From Hypomyces perniciosus (Eukaryota > Ascomycota > Sordariomycetes > Hypocreales > Hypocreaceae): a DNA stretch of 64,000 bases. Location: assembly GCA_008477525.1 (NCBI GenBank), contig SPDT01000010.1, positions 2,356,001 through 2,420,000 on the forward strand, in the 5' to 3' direction. This document shows positions 23,120-34,200 of the stretch, piece after piece. The translations under genes and the position numbers were made by a program. The notes beneath the pieces were generated by a model. That model did no database searches, was not told the origin of the DNA, and was given only the letters and a program-made list of their open reading frames with translations. Numbering within the stretch: position 1 is the first letter of the stretch; each line of letters begins with the position of its first letter.

Positions 23120-23991
23120 TTTTAAATGCGATCGTGATGCGTGAACTGTGTGGTGTGATGATCTCTACCAACCTATTGAAGTCAATATCTGAGTCAATAA
23201 GTAACTATACAGCGCGACATGACTCTTTTCAAAGGTCGCTAAGCATGCGTTATCCCTACCTTCGGACCTTGACCGGACTCCAAATGGAGAGTCCACTATT
23301 ACAGAGAGCATGGGGGTTATCAATCAGGACGCTATGATTTATAATAAAAGGATTCAGGTGGAGTTGAAGTAGATTGCAACACCGAGTACCTCCTTATGCT
23401 GCAACATTCGGGACCCAACTTATGAGGCTGTTAGGACTGCCAGCTGATTAACCCTATTGTGCTCTACCAGGGATAATTTGCGGATAAGGCTGGGTAAATA
23501 ACGCTAAACAGAAGAGGATAGAGGTCACGTATTTTCCCTATATCGGAGATATTCCGGACTTGAAATTGTGCAGATCGTATCCAATCGCAGCCATGCAAAT
23601 CAGCCAATATGGCAGCTGATAAGCCGTTGCGAAGCACGTCAGAGAGACGACCATGACGCGACACCGCTATCACAGAAACACCATCTTGAAGCATTTATCC
23701 GCGGCCCGGATAAGTTGTTTTTATATGTCTTCCTAATGTTTTTATTTAATGACCCGTCAAAATATTGAAGACTATTGACTACCCACTCTTCCCGCGGAAA
23801 TATAGACTGGATCTCAAAGCCGAAGCGAACAATGACGATAGACTCCTCCCGAGATGGCGCAATTGCATGCTCACATCACTCAATTAAGCGTAAATAAAAG
23901 AACTTCGCTTAATAGCCAGTAATACTCAGATGCACCTAGGAAGATTGTTAGATTTCTGCTGCATCATCTCAGTAGTTGCTGCACACACAAC
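23120..23991. promoter_or_regulatory. Divergent promoter region, FAD monooxygenase / MFS transporter
   Basis: The 872 bp between the two divergent start codons contain no convincing gene. They hold an everted CCG/CGG repeat (annotated separately) and AT-rich stretches near 23,730 and 23,890. A shared control region is inferred from the divergent arrangement only. Confidence 0.5.
23695..23713. promoter_or_regulatory. Candidate Zn2Cys6-type operator
   Basis: TTATCCGCGGCCCGGATAA is a perfect 7-bp inverted repeat with a 5-nt centre, so it presents TCCG and CGGA half sites facing outward. Fungal Zn2Cys6 regulators bind paired CGG triplets of this kind. It lies about 280 bp before the MFS start and about 580 bp before the monooxygenase start. 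No regulator gene is visible in the window. Confidence 0.4.
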
Positions 23992-26119
23992 ATGGCGGCC
24001 TTAGCACAAAAAAAGGTCTTCGAGGAGACGACGCAGCCCGCGGAAGGGTCACAGACGGAAGATGACTTCACAGATACACCTAGGCTCCCCGACCGCTTTG
24101 CTGATGAGAGCTACAAGCTCTTCTCCAAGGTCCAAGTAACAGACCCGACGCCCGAAGAAGCCAGACGGATTCGAAACAAGTGCCTGTGGCGCATCCTGCC
24201 TTTCTTATGTATCGGATATCACCTGATGTATGTTGACAAACAGACGGTATGTGAATTCCATCATCTTTTTGGTTCATACCAACAGAGTAAACAAAGGATT
24301 AAGATGATGCTGACAGCTGGTGGTGCCGGTGAATATAGTTGGGCAGTTCAGCAATTCTTGGCATCTTGAAAGATGCAAATCTGAATGCAGACCAATACAA
24401 CTGGTTGTCTTCAATGTTCTATTTTGGCTACATGTTTGCAGAATGGCCACAGAACTGGGCTTTACAAAGGTTCCCAGTGGCCAAATGGTTGGCCGGTAAT
24501 CTGGTCATCTGGTTAGGATATCCCATGTTGTTTCTAATTTGTCATAACTGACTGGTGTCACAAGGGGCGGTATCACACTGTTACATATCCCATGCAACAA
24601 TTTTGCTTCTCTTTTCGTCGTCCGGTTTCTACTTGGACTGGGAGAAGCGTGCATTGTACCTGCGTTCCTTCTCTCAATGTCCATGTTCTTTACATATAAG
24701 GAGCAGGCCGTCATGATGTCAGTCATGTGGTCAATAGGCAATTCGAGCCCCATCACTTCGGGTTTATTGTCATACGGTGTTCTGTGGATTGATACGGAAA
24801 ATTTTCATCCATGGAGATGGCTTATGAGTTGGTCGTTGGTATCATTAACTACGTATGACTCCATTACTAACCCGACTAGCTATTACTGGCGTGGCCACCA
24901 TTTTTTTCGGCGTCTTTGTTTGGTTTCTGTTTCCCGACGGTCCTTTAACTGCTAGCTTTTTGACGCCCGAGGAGCGAGCACAGGCTATCCTGAGAATAAA
25001 AGAAAATCACTCCGGCATTGAGCAGAAACGGTTTAAGAAGCACCAGTAAGACCATTCTCTCAGCACTACGTGCGAGTTTATCGGCTAAGCATCATAGGTT
25101 CATCGAGGCTATGAGAGATCCCAAGACCTGGCTCTTTACTATGCATTCCCTTTCTCAAGAAATTGCCAATGGAGTTACGAATCAGTACTCTCTGATCATT
25201 AACTCATTTGGATTCACAGTTCTTCAGACCACATTGCTCGGCACAGTCACCGGAGTCGTTGCCTTCGTATCGCTTAGTTTGACTGCCTTCACATTGTACA
25301 AGACCAAGGTATGTATGACCCAGTTAAGGATTTACTAAGACATATATGTCCTGACATATCAGAACTCTCGAGCATGGATCTCCCTTGCTGGTTACATACC
25401 AGCAGTTTTGTGTAGCATTCTTGAATTGAGTAAGCCATTTTTACTACTATTATTTCCCCTTCAGCATGGACGGGCCACTGATACTACATTCAGGTCTTCC
25501 CTGGGAAAACCGCTGGGGGCTCATTAGCGGTATCTGGATGAGGTCTACCATTGGAGTTCCCTATGCCGTCGTCATGGTCTGGGCAGCGAATGCCACTGCT
25601 GGGCACACAAAAAAGACGACAGTTATCGCACTTTATCACATTGGGTACGGACTGGGAAATATCATTTCTCCTCAGCTATTCCAGCCCCAGTGGAAGGTGA
25701 GTACATGCGTGATTCTCCAATACCTTATGATGCGATGCTGATAATATGATTCAGCCACGATACAGGCCAACTTGGATCATACTGCTTGTGGTGAGCAGGA
25801 TCCCCCACGCCCGTGCATGCACCAACTAATTTATCCCAAGGTTGCCGCCATTCTCCCCTCCATCATCATTATTGTCCTGCGGGTCTACCTTGATCATGAA
25901 AACAAACGTCGTGACAAGCTCGAAGCAGATGGCCAAATCACCGAAACTGGAATCGTCGAAACCACAAACCCCGACGGTACCAAAGACGTTCACTTTGTTG
26001 GCACCAATCAGCTAGATTTGACAGACAGAGAGAATCTGGAATTGTGAGTCTGGATCCAATCTGGAAAATTCATTCATTTGACTGATCGTTGACATTATCG
26101 CAGCCGCTACGTCTTATGA
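23992..26119 (+). CDS. MFS transporter, anion:cation symporter (Dal5/TNA1-like) family
   Basis: Ten exons were parsed, all with GT-AG borders and consistent phase: 23992-24246, 24339-24511, 24565-24827, 24880-25045, 25098-25308, 25363-25429, 25494-25696, 25755-25790, 25841-26043 and 26104-26119. They encode 530 aa, the normal length. A charged cytoplasmic N terminus (about 65 residues) precedes helix 1 and the DKQTLGSSA loop typical of allantoate and nicotinate permease relatives. Further family-like segments are WLSSMFYFGYMFAEWPQNW, GLGEACIVPAFLLSMSMFF and FPDGPLTASFLTPEER. About 12 membrane segments are expected, in the plasma membrane. The likely substrate is a small carboxylate or vitamin-like anion, but the sequence does not fix it. 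No lesion was found, so this gene appears to have outlived its divergent partner, the broken monooxygenase. Confidence 0.9.
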
Positions 26120-26712
26120 TCGTGGAAGTCTTGGAATCAGATGCAACTGCGTTGTAGGAGGAAAGGCGTTTGAAGACGGTGTTTCTAGTTCCAATTCAGA
26201 AGTTAATAGAATTGGAATTGGTTGATGCCGTGTGTTGATCAAACGAAGAAAAGAACGATGATGCATTTCACTGTTTAATACGCTAAGGAAGGCACATCTA
26301 GATGCTTCATGTTGAGCGGCGCACTTGGGACACATGGCTACATATTATAAGATCATGACAAAACTACTAAACAAGAAACAAAGTCCGAGTATCTCAGAAT
26401 GAGATTTCTCTTAATATCAGCCAAATGTGACTCTTTGGAATAGTGGCATGGTCTTATAGGAGATTTCTTACCCTACATTTTTAGAAGAGACGGTTAAAGT
26501 GTTGGATTATCAGAGACTTGTCCCGTAACGCGTGCATGTTGTCAGCTATCATCCCACGAGATAGGTATTGTTGGTATCTGTATTCCATCTGTATTGATCT
26601 CTCATATCGAAGTACGAAGACGAGTGTTCTATCACCTACGGTTACCCGGCTAGCCAATATCTACAATATAACCCCTGATTACAGTCTTCTTCGCATTCCT
26701 AGACGGGTTAAC

Positions 26713-26780
26713 GAGAAGACCTTTACGGTGTGAATCTGGTCACATGACGTGGCGCTCAGGGGCGTTCTGTCAGTCTGGAC
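26713..26780. repeat. Dispersed short repeat, copy A
   Basis: It shares TGAATCYGGTCACATGAC (one mismatch) and a downstream CAGTCTGGAC with 30,814-30,886, in the same order and orientation and at similar spacing. Nature unknown. Confidence 0.4.
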
Positions 26781-27229
26781 TTGCTTCATGTAAAGTGCTT
26801 ATGGTGGCTTGGCAGAGCGGAGTATAGGGCTGATACTTAACAAACAGTATGGGGTATCGAGAAGATTTTCCGGGGTCAGTACGAAGTACTCCATAACCCG
26901 AACACCGTTCATGGGTATACCGCAAGCCTAGACAATAATTACTTTATATGGTCTCAACTTGCGTAGTCGGTCGAATACTTTGAGACACCTTCTGGAGAAA
27001 TGTGATTCTTATCAGACATCTTGTTTCTTTCCTGTCCAAATACTTCACCGAAACAGCTGACCCAACAAAAAAGAAGCTGACAGGTCACTCTTACCGTTCG
27101 AGGTCCCAGGGATAATAGCCGAATAGTTATAACCGGATAGGACTGTGAACTAGTCCGGCAAATGCCACTTGGAAACCAACACTACCCCAACTAACGCTAA
27201 CCCTATTGATCTCAATCTCATTATACTAC

Positions 27230-27245
27230 TACTTCGTACGAAGTA
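27230..27245. repeat. 16-bp perfect palindrome TACTTCGTACGAAGTA
   Basis: Self-complementary over all 16 bases. It belongs to a family of TACTCCGTA/TACTTCGTA motifs scattered through the gene-poor 26.8-37 kb part of the window. Confidence 0.6.
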
Positions 27246-27517
27246 CTTAGGACATCTAAATTAATTAATTAAGTAACAAGCCAAGATGCGTGAATTATGA
27301 AATATGAATAGTTGAAAAAGTCAAGACATTTGCTGAAATTACTAGTAGTACGGAGTATTAGCTAGAAATATGTCACTAGGACCCGCACTTTTTGGACGCT
27401 ATTTATACAAGATGAATAATAACGGACCCCTTAAATTTTCTATTTGGCGCATTTGGCGATGCGATAATTGGAAATCATATGTACACAGCTCGAATACAAC
27501 TAATTTTCCCACTTCCC

Positions 27518-29531
27518 TCAATCCAGCCTTCTTCTCCTTATACGGACAGGCACCTTGCGATCAAATCCGAGTGATCCGAAAGGAAAGCTAGTCATGTTGG
27601 ACCGTGTCTTTCCAGCCTCCTGGGCGTCCACTGGCTCAATGTCGTACATGTTTAGAGTAATGGCGATAGCCGTTATGATTTCGTGTTTAGCAAAAATGCG
27701 ACCAGGACACATAGAGACGCCTCCGCCGAATGGAAAGTAGTGATTACTTAACCCCTTGGTAACAACTGTTGCCCGTCTGTCATCTTCTGGTGAACGCTGA
27801 CGGTCTATCATCTTGCCGGCTTCTAGAGTAGCCATGCTGGCAGCGGCAGGAGGAGGCGAATCCTCAGTGAGGTCGTGTTTGGGGTTTCGAATGGGCCCGC
27901 TTGTTGGGTCGTTGGGGTATGACAGGAAGCGCTCTGGCCAGAAGCAATCAAGTGGGTGCTCATACCGGTTGTTAGGAAGACGGCGCCCCCTATTCCAGAA
28001 AGTCTCGTCGCGACCGGCTAGCCATGATGTTGCCATGACTACTGCGTCTTTAGGGAGAATCCAACTACCGAAAGGGAGCTTTTCGACTGTGCATACACGT
28101 GCAACGGATCCAGCACCGCGAAGACGCATAGTCTCCATGAAGATGGAAGTCATCAATGGACCGGAGCATAGTGTTGTGATATTAGGTGTGGTAGAGCCGG
28201 GGGAGAAGGCACTGCTGATCTCGGAAAGGACACGAGATATTGTGCCTTCTGTAAGGATAATGTCCAGAATGGCCCAGATGACAGCGGGGACTTCATTTGC
28301 ATTTGATCTATTTTTAACGAGACGATTAGTATTTCTCTAGTGGAGAGGGGGCCATTATCAATAACGTGTCGGTGAAAGGAAAGCACAACATGATAGAGGA
28401 AGCTCATTTGGATACTTCCAGGGCGTTCTTCCAGGCGTTGTCAAGGTTTACTCACGCTATCAAAAAACCAAGGGTATTAGCTGCCTTGCCTGTATCTGTA
28501 AAGCCAGCGGCCCGGTATCTTCGTTGCATGGCACGATTCAAAGATGAACCAAACAGGGGTTCATATTCGATACTGCTGTCATCTGCATCCCAATCAAACC
28601 GCTCTGACGAGTGTTTGTACCACATTTTCAGGTTGTCGTGCATCTTTTCGCGGGATTCATAGGCCTGCGGTGCCCACCAGCGAGGCAACTCTTTGACCAA
28701 GGCGCCAATTGAGCCTTCATATGCCCAGAAGTCCTCATTGAATGTAGGGCAAATTTTATACATATATTCGCCACAGGTAGTTTCCACAGACGCACGGAAG
28801 AGTCGTCGCCGCATAAAGTCGTAGAGATCTGGAATATATGTCCACTTATCGTCCGTTATCATAGTGTCCTCCAAGAAGAGACGGGAGAGTCTGTCGGCGA
28901 AATTGTCGGACATTATATCAAGATGGGTACCTTGAAGAAATGTAAGAAATTCCATGCGTTGGCCGTAGTGTACTCGTAGATTCTTGTCCATGTGCTCAAA
29001 CCCGGGGGCCGGTGTGGGTTGATAGCCTGACTTGTCATCCTCAAAGATCTTGATATCCTCCCTAGGCATACCAAAGAATTTAAGAAGAGCCGTGAGGAGG
29101 AGGGGTGTACCGAGAAGTTCGTTTGACCGTGCAAAGAGAGTTCGTATCTGCTCGCCGTGCGCTACATAGTACAAGCGCTTTGGACCAAGCTGGAGTTGAA
29201 ATGGCACCTGTCCAAGGTTCTCTCTGAAAGTGGTTTCTGTTAGGCATGTATCCTCCACAATGGACAGCAAGTGTATTTACTGTAGTCTGAGCAGGAACTT
29301 CTCAGTATTAAAGAACATGCTGAAAGCATTTCCAATAATAGGGATGTAATAGGGCACCTGGGGTGGTCTCCGGCTCTTATTTCTCAGGACTTGCGAGAGA
29401 AAGTATTGGGCGCAAGATTGCAAGTAGGTCAAGATAGGAAGTCCGAAAAGAAGCACAGCAATCCAGTGGTATCCCGGCCGGAGCCAAGGGTCAAGAGCAC
29501 TGGGCACTGAAAGAAGAGTTGTAGAGAGCAT
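27518..29531 (-). CDS. Cytochrome P450, CYP7/CYP8-like type
   Basis: Exons 29531-29281, 29223-28456 and 28307-27518 are joined by introns of 57 bp (29224-29280) and 148 bp (28308-28455), giving 602 aa. An N-terminal membrane anchor (about residues 20-50) is followed by the Pro-rich hinge RRPPQVPYYIPIIGN. The K-helix ExxR is in METMRLRG. The haem motif FPFGGGVSMCPGR carries the Cys ligand. The protein is longer than the usual 500-550 aa because of a low-complexity insert of about 50 residues before the haem motif. The I-helix reads SNANEVPAVIW, so the usual (A/G)GxxT is absent; this Asn/Pro pattern is seen in CYP7/CYP8-type enzymes, some of which isomerise rather than hydroxylate. It should sit in the ER membrane. 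It is the downstream member of three same-strand genes. Substrate unknown. Confidence 0.88.
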
Positions 29532-29604
29532 GGTGATCGATTCAATAGGTACGAAACACAGTTGGGTCTTTTTTCGTGGTTTTTCCTGCAGATATGTAAC
29601 GCAA

Positions 29605-29610
29605 TATATA
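29605..29610 (-). promoter_or_regulatory. Possible TATA box of the first P450
   Basis: TATATA lies about 75 bp upstream of the ATG at 29531 on the coding strand, a plausible distance. There is no other support. Confidence 0.3.
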
Positions 29611-30813
29611 CAAAGCTTTCTTACCAGCCACCATGCGCTTATGCTCTAACTTCCATGTATGGAGTACCAAAGATGGCTATCACGAAAGGAATTTACGTTC
29701 ATCGTCAACAGGGAGATTGTAGTACCTAATCGATCTTGTTGTCAGGATAGCGCGTCCTGGCTGCGGGCCGCTACCTGCTTGACAGGGGAGGTGCGTTAAA
29801 CTGACTGAAAAGTTGACCAGGTCATCGGAAAACGCGGGTATATTTTGGAAAAGTCAGCTAGCTGTAATACGGGAGATTACAAGGGTCCTTCGTAACACAT
29901 GGAAGATGTTTTATTCCCTGCGCTGGCACTGTAAATTGACTAGTCGAGAGCCCATTAGTGATACGAACACGAGCTTTCCTCATTCAATCATCGGAGAGGC
30001 CAATAGAGATGCAATTGATCGTTCGTATGACAATAACTGCTCAACGCGTAACCGGCATACGCGCCAGTTGGGCAAAGGCTTTTTAGGCTGACAGGTAAGT
30101 AGGAGTCGAGAACCTAATGGTTCGTCCGAGATGGATCCAGGTATTGTCGGCAGTCATGCAATCAAGTGGGTCCTTTTCAACTCATATCGCCATACGCGGT
30201 CATATTATGATCTATCGTTGTATATGGAGTAGTTCTCCTATACAGTCACAGCTACGGAGTACCAGGCTCCGCTTCGAAACTTGACAGATTACATCTCTCC
30301 TGCCCCTCTTTCGTATTCTCAGTCTCAGACAGCCAATGATTGTTAAGGTGGCTGATGATTCCAACGGACGGTGAGATACGAGCAGGATGACAAGGACCCT
30401 ACAGCTCCTTTCTTACTGGCCGAAGAAATTAAAAATGTGTGACTATTACTGCTGGAGACATAATAAACGGGAAAAAAGGTTACCAATATCTTGATAACCT
30501 GAAAATGAGTCTATGTCCCAAAATCTTGAGCTACTTCTTTTCCGACAAGGTTCCTCAAGGCTCAAACTAGTATATGCTCATGTGTCTCAATGACCGTAAG
30601 GAAGAGAGTATATGACCCCTTATTCGTAATTTTCTGTTGATTAGCTTCACCCTCAGTTACCAGTACACCAACTGTCAGAGAATCTTGGGCACTGTTGTCA
30701 TCAGGAGTGACGGGGCTAGGGGCACGTTACTAGCCCGTAAGAGAAACGAAAATATGACCATCACGATGACTGCATTGATTTCTACAGGTATACAAGGCCC
30801 ATTGGCTAGAAAA

Positions 30814-30886
30814 GAGGCCTTTCATTCCTTGAATCCGGTCACATGACAAGCCCAGCGAGGTTCCGTGACATGCCCTCAGTCTGGAC
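30814..30886. repeat. Dispersed short repeat, copy B
   Basis: It matches 26,713-26,780 in TGAATCYGGTCACATGAC and CAGTCTGGAC, with a divergent middle. The core GTCACATGAC resembles an E-box-like site, so it could be regulatory rather than a mobile remnant. Confidence 0.4.
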
Positions 30887-31058
30887 CCCTGACAATAGCC
30901 GATTCGTGAGGACATATACTCCTCGGAGATCAATCCGCGTCTAATAAAAAAATGTCAATACAGTCATCCTCCCTCCGATCTCATTGCATGCCTCCAGCAT
31001 ACCTCGTACAAGCACACCGCTTATGGTTACTCGTAGTCTGACAGCAATGGAGAAAGTT

Positions 31059-31541
31059 CTACCCTTGCCTCGGCGACGAGTACTTTACACCAATACCAAG
31101 AATAATAAACAGTCGAACCAATACCGGCACTGATGTCACAAGAAACACCATCCAGTCCTCTATTATCCACTTTGAAACGTCAGCCCAGTCAGCCCAGCCA
31201 CCAACGGCCTGTGCAGTACTGTGGGCGATGAAAATATCACTGATTAGCATGCTGGAACAAAGGAATCTCCACAGGCGCAGATCGTCAAAGGCTCGCATTA
31301 TTACAGCCTCAATCAAGGCCAGGAATAGCCACCCTCCAGCCAGGGAGGTATATAGGAATATGGTGTCAGGCGCAAACACGCCTGTCCCGCGCGTCATCGT
31401 CGATAGGAACGACTGTGGCGTAAATGCCGCATTCACGGCTCCCAAGATAGCACATATAGGCTCGAAATAGAGAAGGATAATGCGAAAGGCGGGTGGGAGG
31501 GAGGCATTGGCGGAAATAGTGATTTGTGACGGCGACGCCAT
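31059..31541 (-). CDS. Small four-helix integral membrane protein (DUF7704-like)
   Basis: A single-exon gene of 160 aa with ATG at 31541. Hydrophobic segments are visible at about residues 18-42 (starting PPAFRIILLYFEPI), 62-82, 93-112 and 130-150. The N-terminal PPxFRxxxxYxEPxxAxxG pattern and the length match the small fungal DUF7704 membrane proteins often found in and around biosynthetic gene clusters. Their biochemical role is unclear to me. It lies between two P450 genes on the same strand, about 1.5 kb from the downstream one and 0.9 kb from the upstream one. No stop or frameshift was found. A membrane cyclase or accessory role is possible but not shown. Confidence 0.65.
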   Translation of the reverse strand: MASPSQITISANASLPPAFRIILLYFEPICAILGAVNAAFTPQSFLSTMTRGTGVFAPDTIFLYTSLAGGWLFLALIEAVIMRAFDDLRLWRFLCSSMLISDIFIAHSTAQAVGGWADWADVSKWIIEDWMVFLVTSVPVLVRLFIILGIGVKYSSPRQG

Positions 31542-32424
31542 AGTGTGTAGAGAGAGGTATTCTAAGAGTCCGTAGGCGAGACGGGAAAGTAGGTGTCCTG
31601 AATCTTTACCCCCAGTAGGAGATCACAATGGTTGTATAGGGGAAAAAATCTGGCTATAATGAATTATAAAAGACGAGAAACAAATTACGGATGTCTGACG
31701 TGCCCGGCTATTTAATAAAGGCTCCTTTGAGTAGTTTCCGTTGATGGTAGCCGGCTGTCCTAACAGCCTAAAGGCATCTTTTAGGTAATAAGAAGAATTT
31801 TAATGTAGACTGTGCCCCAGTCTTGGATAATACTGCGCTTTATCCGTATAGTCTGGAAATGCGGCAAAATTACGCCGTAATCTATGGTCAGTTGGATCAA
31901 GACGTGTTATTATTATTGAATTTGATATTAGGACAGTCAACCCTAGCTATAACAATACCTACGGTTACAGTAATTCTACTAATATAGGTAGGTCATATAT
32001 ACATACAACTGCCAAATGAGGAAGGAGTCCCGCTTTTATTAAGGAAGTATTAGTAAAGTTTAAGAAAAGTACAAGATCTAGGGTAGCTCTATACCGGAAA
32101 TAACTACTTCGACACTTTATATATTATTTATTTCTATACAAACCAATATACGTAATATTTATGTCATAAATAATGACTAGAACTTGAACTAAGCAATAGT
32201 CCTCCTTATTGGGTAAAATATCATCGCGTATAAACTAGGTAGGTTCAGACCACAAGAAACCACTCTACACATGAATCCAAAATACCCACTCTTCCACCTT
32301 GATAGGAAGTATTCTTCACAAATATACACTATCCATGCATGGGGTCCATGTCACTGCTAGGACAGATACCCTTAGTCAACTGCTTAGTCATCTAGACCAC
32401 AGGCTCGGCCCCCTAATCTGTCTA
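31542..32424. other. AT-rich intergenic region between DUF7704-like gene and second P450
   Basis: No gene was found. The segment 31,660-32,230 is rich in TA steps and resembles RIP-degraded repeat debris, but no element family can be read in it. Confidence 0.45.
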
Positions 32425-34200
32425 TTACCGAAGCTCCCTACGACGAATCCTGATCGTCTCAGAGAGCGGTGGCAAAGGCGAATCTCCGAGAACTCTCATC
32501 TTCGGTACAGGTCCAGTTGCTTGTATATCGTAATTAATGGCAATATAGGCCATCATTACCTTTGTTAGATGAACGACCAACCAACGACCCGGACTACAAG
32601 TGGATTTAGTCAGCCACGTGGACAACAATGTTCCTTCGGGAAAGGACGGTACGAGTACTCACCAAGCGTGCCGTCCGTATCCCCAACCCAGATACCTGTC
32701 ATTTATTTGACCAGCGTGAAGACCCTTGGACTGGCCACCTTTATTTAGATCGGGTTCCTCTTGCCCAGGGGTTCCAGGACCGTTGTCAGGGACCAAAAAG
32801 CGGAAAGGATCGTAAACAGCCCCATTAGGATAATACCTACTATCTGTGTGAACGCTGTAGATCGGTACTCCAACCCATGTTCCTGTCGGGATCAGTATCC
32901 CGTTAGGTAATCTTAGTCCGTCCGGCTTTACCACCTCTCTGGTGAGACCGTTGATCAGGGGTGGGTGGATCCGCAGACTTTCTCGTATCGCACTGTTCAT
33001 GGCTTCGAGACGCTTGATCATGGTGGCGTCCTCCCAATCCTTCGGGGCTTGGAACACCGATTCTGCTTCTTCTCTCAGTCTCTCGTAAACTTGGACATCA
33101 GGGGAACAAGTCATGATATCAATGGTGAAATGTGCTAAAAGAGACGATATTGGAAAGCTCGCACTAAATCCCTGATGGATAAAAGTGAGTCAGCAATACA
33201 GAGTATAGGTAGAAAGAATGAGACGATAATAAATACCAAGACTAGCGCTTGCTGAACAAGCATTGTCGGACTAACAACATCTCGGAGGTCTTTATGCTTT
33301 AACGTTTCTCTGATGCATTGCGCAAGCACGTCGTCGTCATCTCCGATTCTGTTCTCTTTCTTCTCGATATCGGACAACCGACGCCGAACAACTGGAACAA
33401 GGACTTTGAATATCTGTCTCTGGTAGTACCATAAGGGTATGCTGAATAAAGGTCCGACTATAGCCCTAAGTGGCGCCGGCAGTTGATTGATCACCATTGC
33501 ACCGATACCGATTGTTGTCGTAAACTTGCAATACAACCTTAGGAAGTGTGGATCATGGCACACTGGAGCCCCGAACATGATCCGGGCCACAACCCTACTG
33601 TTAATCTCCTGCATTGTACTGTAAAGGTTGAGTGTCTGCCAGACGGCGTCACTTTTGCCCAATACATCGTCGACACTCGAGCGAACCTCGTGGTACATGG
33701 CCTTATGCAACATGTCAAGCTTCCGTGTGAGACTGTCGTTGACGATCCTGGTCATAAACAATGTGGTGGACTGGTCATCTATGCCAATTCTCAAGTGTTT
33801 CAGAGGATGGCGAATATCTCGTACTTTGCTAGTTGAAACGTCCGACTCTTGTTGCGCGGCGAACCATTTAACGTGCTCCGGAGGCAACATGATTTCATCT
33901 CGGAAATCAAGGTTGGGAACGAAGAAAGGTTGCCCGGTATGAGAGTACTGCGGGTAGACCCTCAGTCTTCTTTCTTTGTCTGGCTGCAAACGTACTTACT
34001 ATAGTATAGCCATAATTTTGTACGCTTACACCGTCTCTGAGCTGGCGAAGGGCAGCTCTGAATGACTTAAACAGCTCATTCCGAATTCCGACTGTAGGAA
34101 TCAACTTGTGGAGGGTCGTCTCGACTTTGGAACGCCTGAAAAGACCCATGTATACCAACAGAGCCAGGAGCGAAAGAAGAAAGATGAGAGGAAGAGCCAT
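32425..34200 (-). CDS. Cytochrome P450, ent-kaurene-oxidase-like fungal type
   Basis: Exons are 34200-34000, 33947-33237, 33171-32663 and 32593-32425, with introns of 52, 65 and 69 bp. They encode 529 aa, the normal length. The ATG at 34200 is chosen because a membrane anchor follows at once (MALPLIFLLSLLALLVYMGL). The early segment SHTGQPFFVPNLDFRDEIML fits fungal ent-kaurene-oxidase-like P450s. K-helix ExxR is in AIRESLRIHPP, the PERF-like segment is YDPFRFL, and the haem motif is WGYGRHACPGR. The Cys ligand codon is split by the last intron (TG|T). The I-helix region reads GFSASFPISSLL and lacks the standard (A/G)GxxT. It is an ER membrane oxidase and a likely tailoring enzyme, with unknown substrate. 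It heads the run of three minus-strand genes. Confidence 0.9.

Larger units (their letters stand above)
26120..27517. other. Intergenic region between MFS and first P450, converging 3' ends
   Basis: No gene was found. The region contains a 16-bp palindrome TACTTCGTACGAAGTA (27230-27245), GTACGGAGTA near 27,348, and a copy of a short dispersed repeat at about 26,713-26,780. Confidence 0.5.
29532..31058. other. Intergenic region upstream of the first P450
   Basis: No convincing gene on either strand. It holds TACGGAGTACC near 30,253 and the second copy of the dispersed repeat at 30,814-30,886. Confidence 0.5.

Noticed and set aside
28308..28455. Extra small exon (DNAWKNALEVSK) inside the long P450 intron
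   Set aside because: It ends in a stop, and the flanking exons already join in phase across the I-helix without it.
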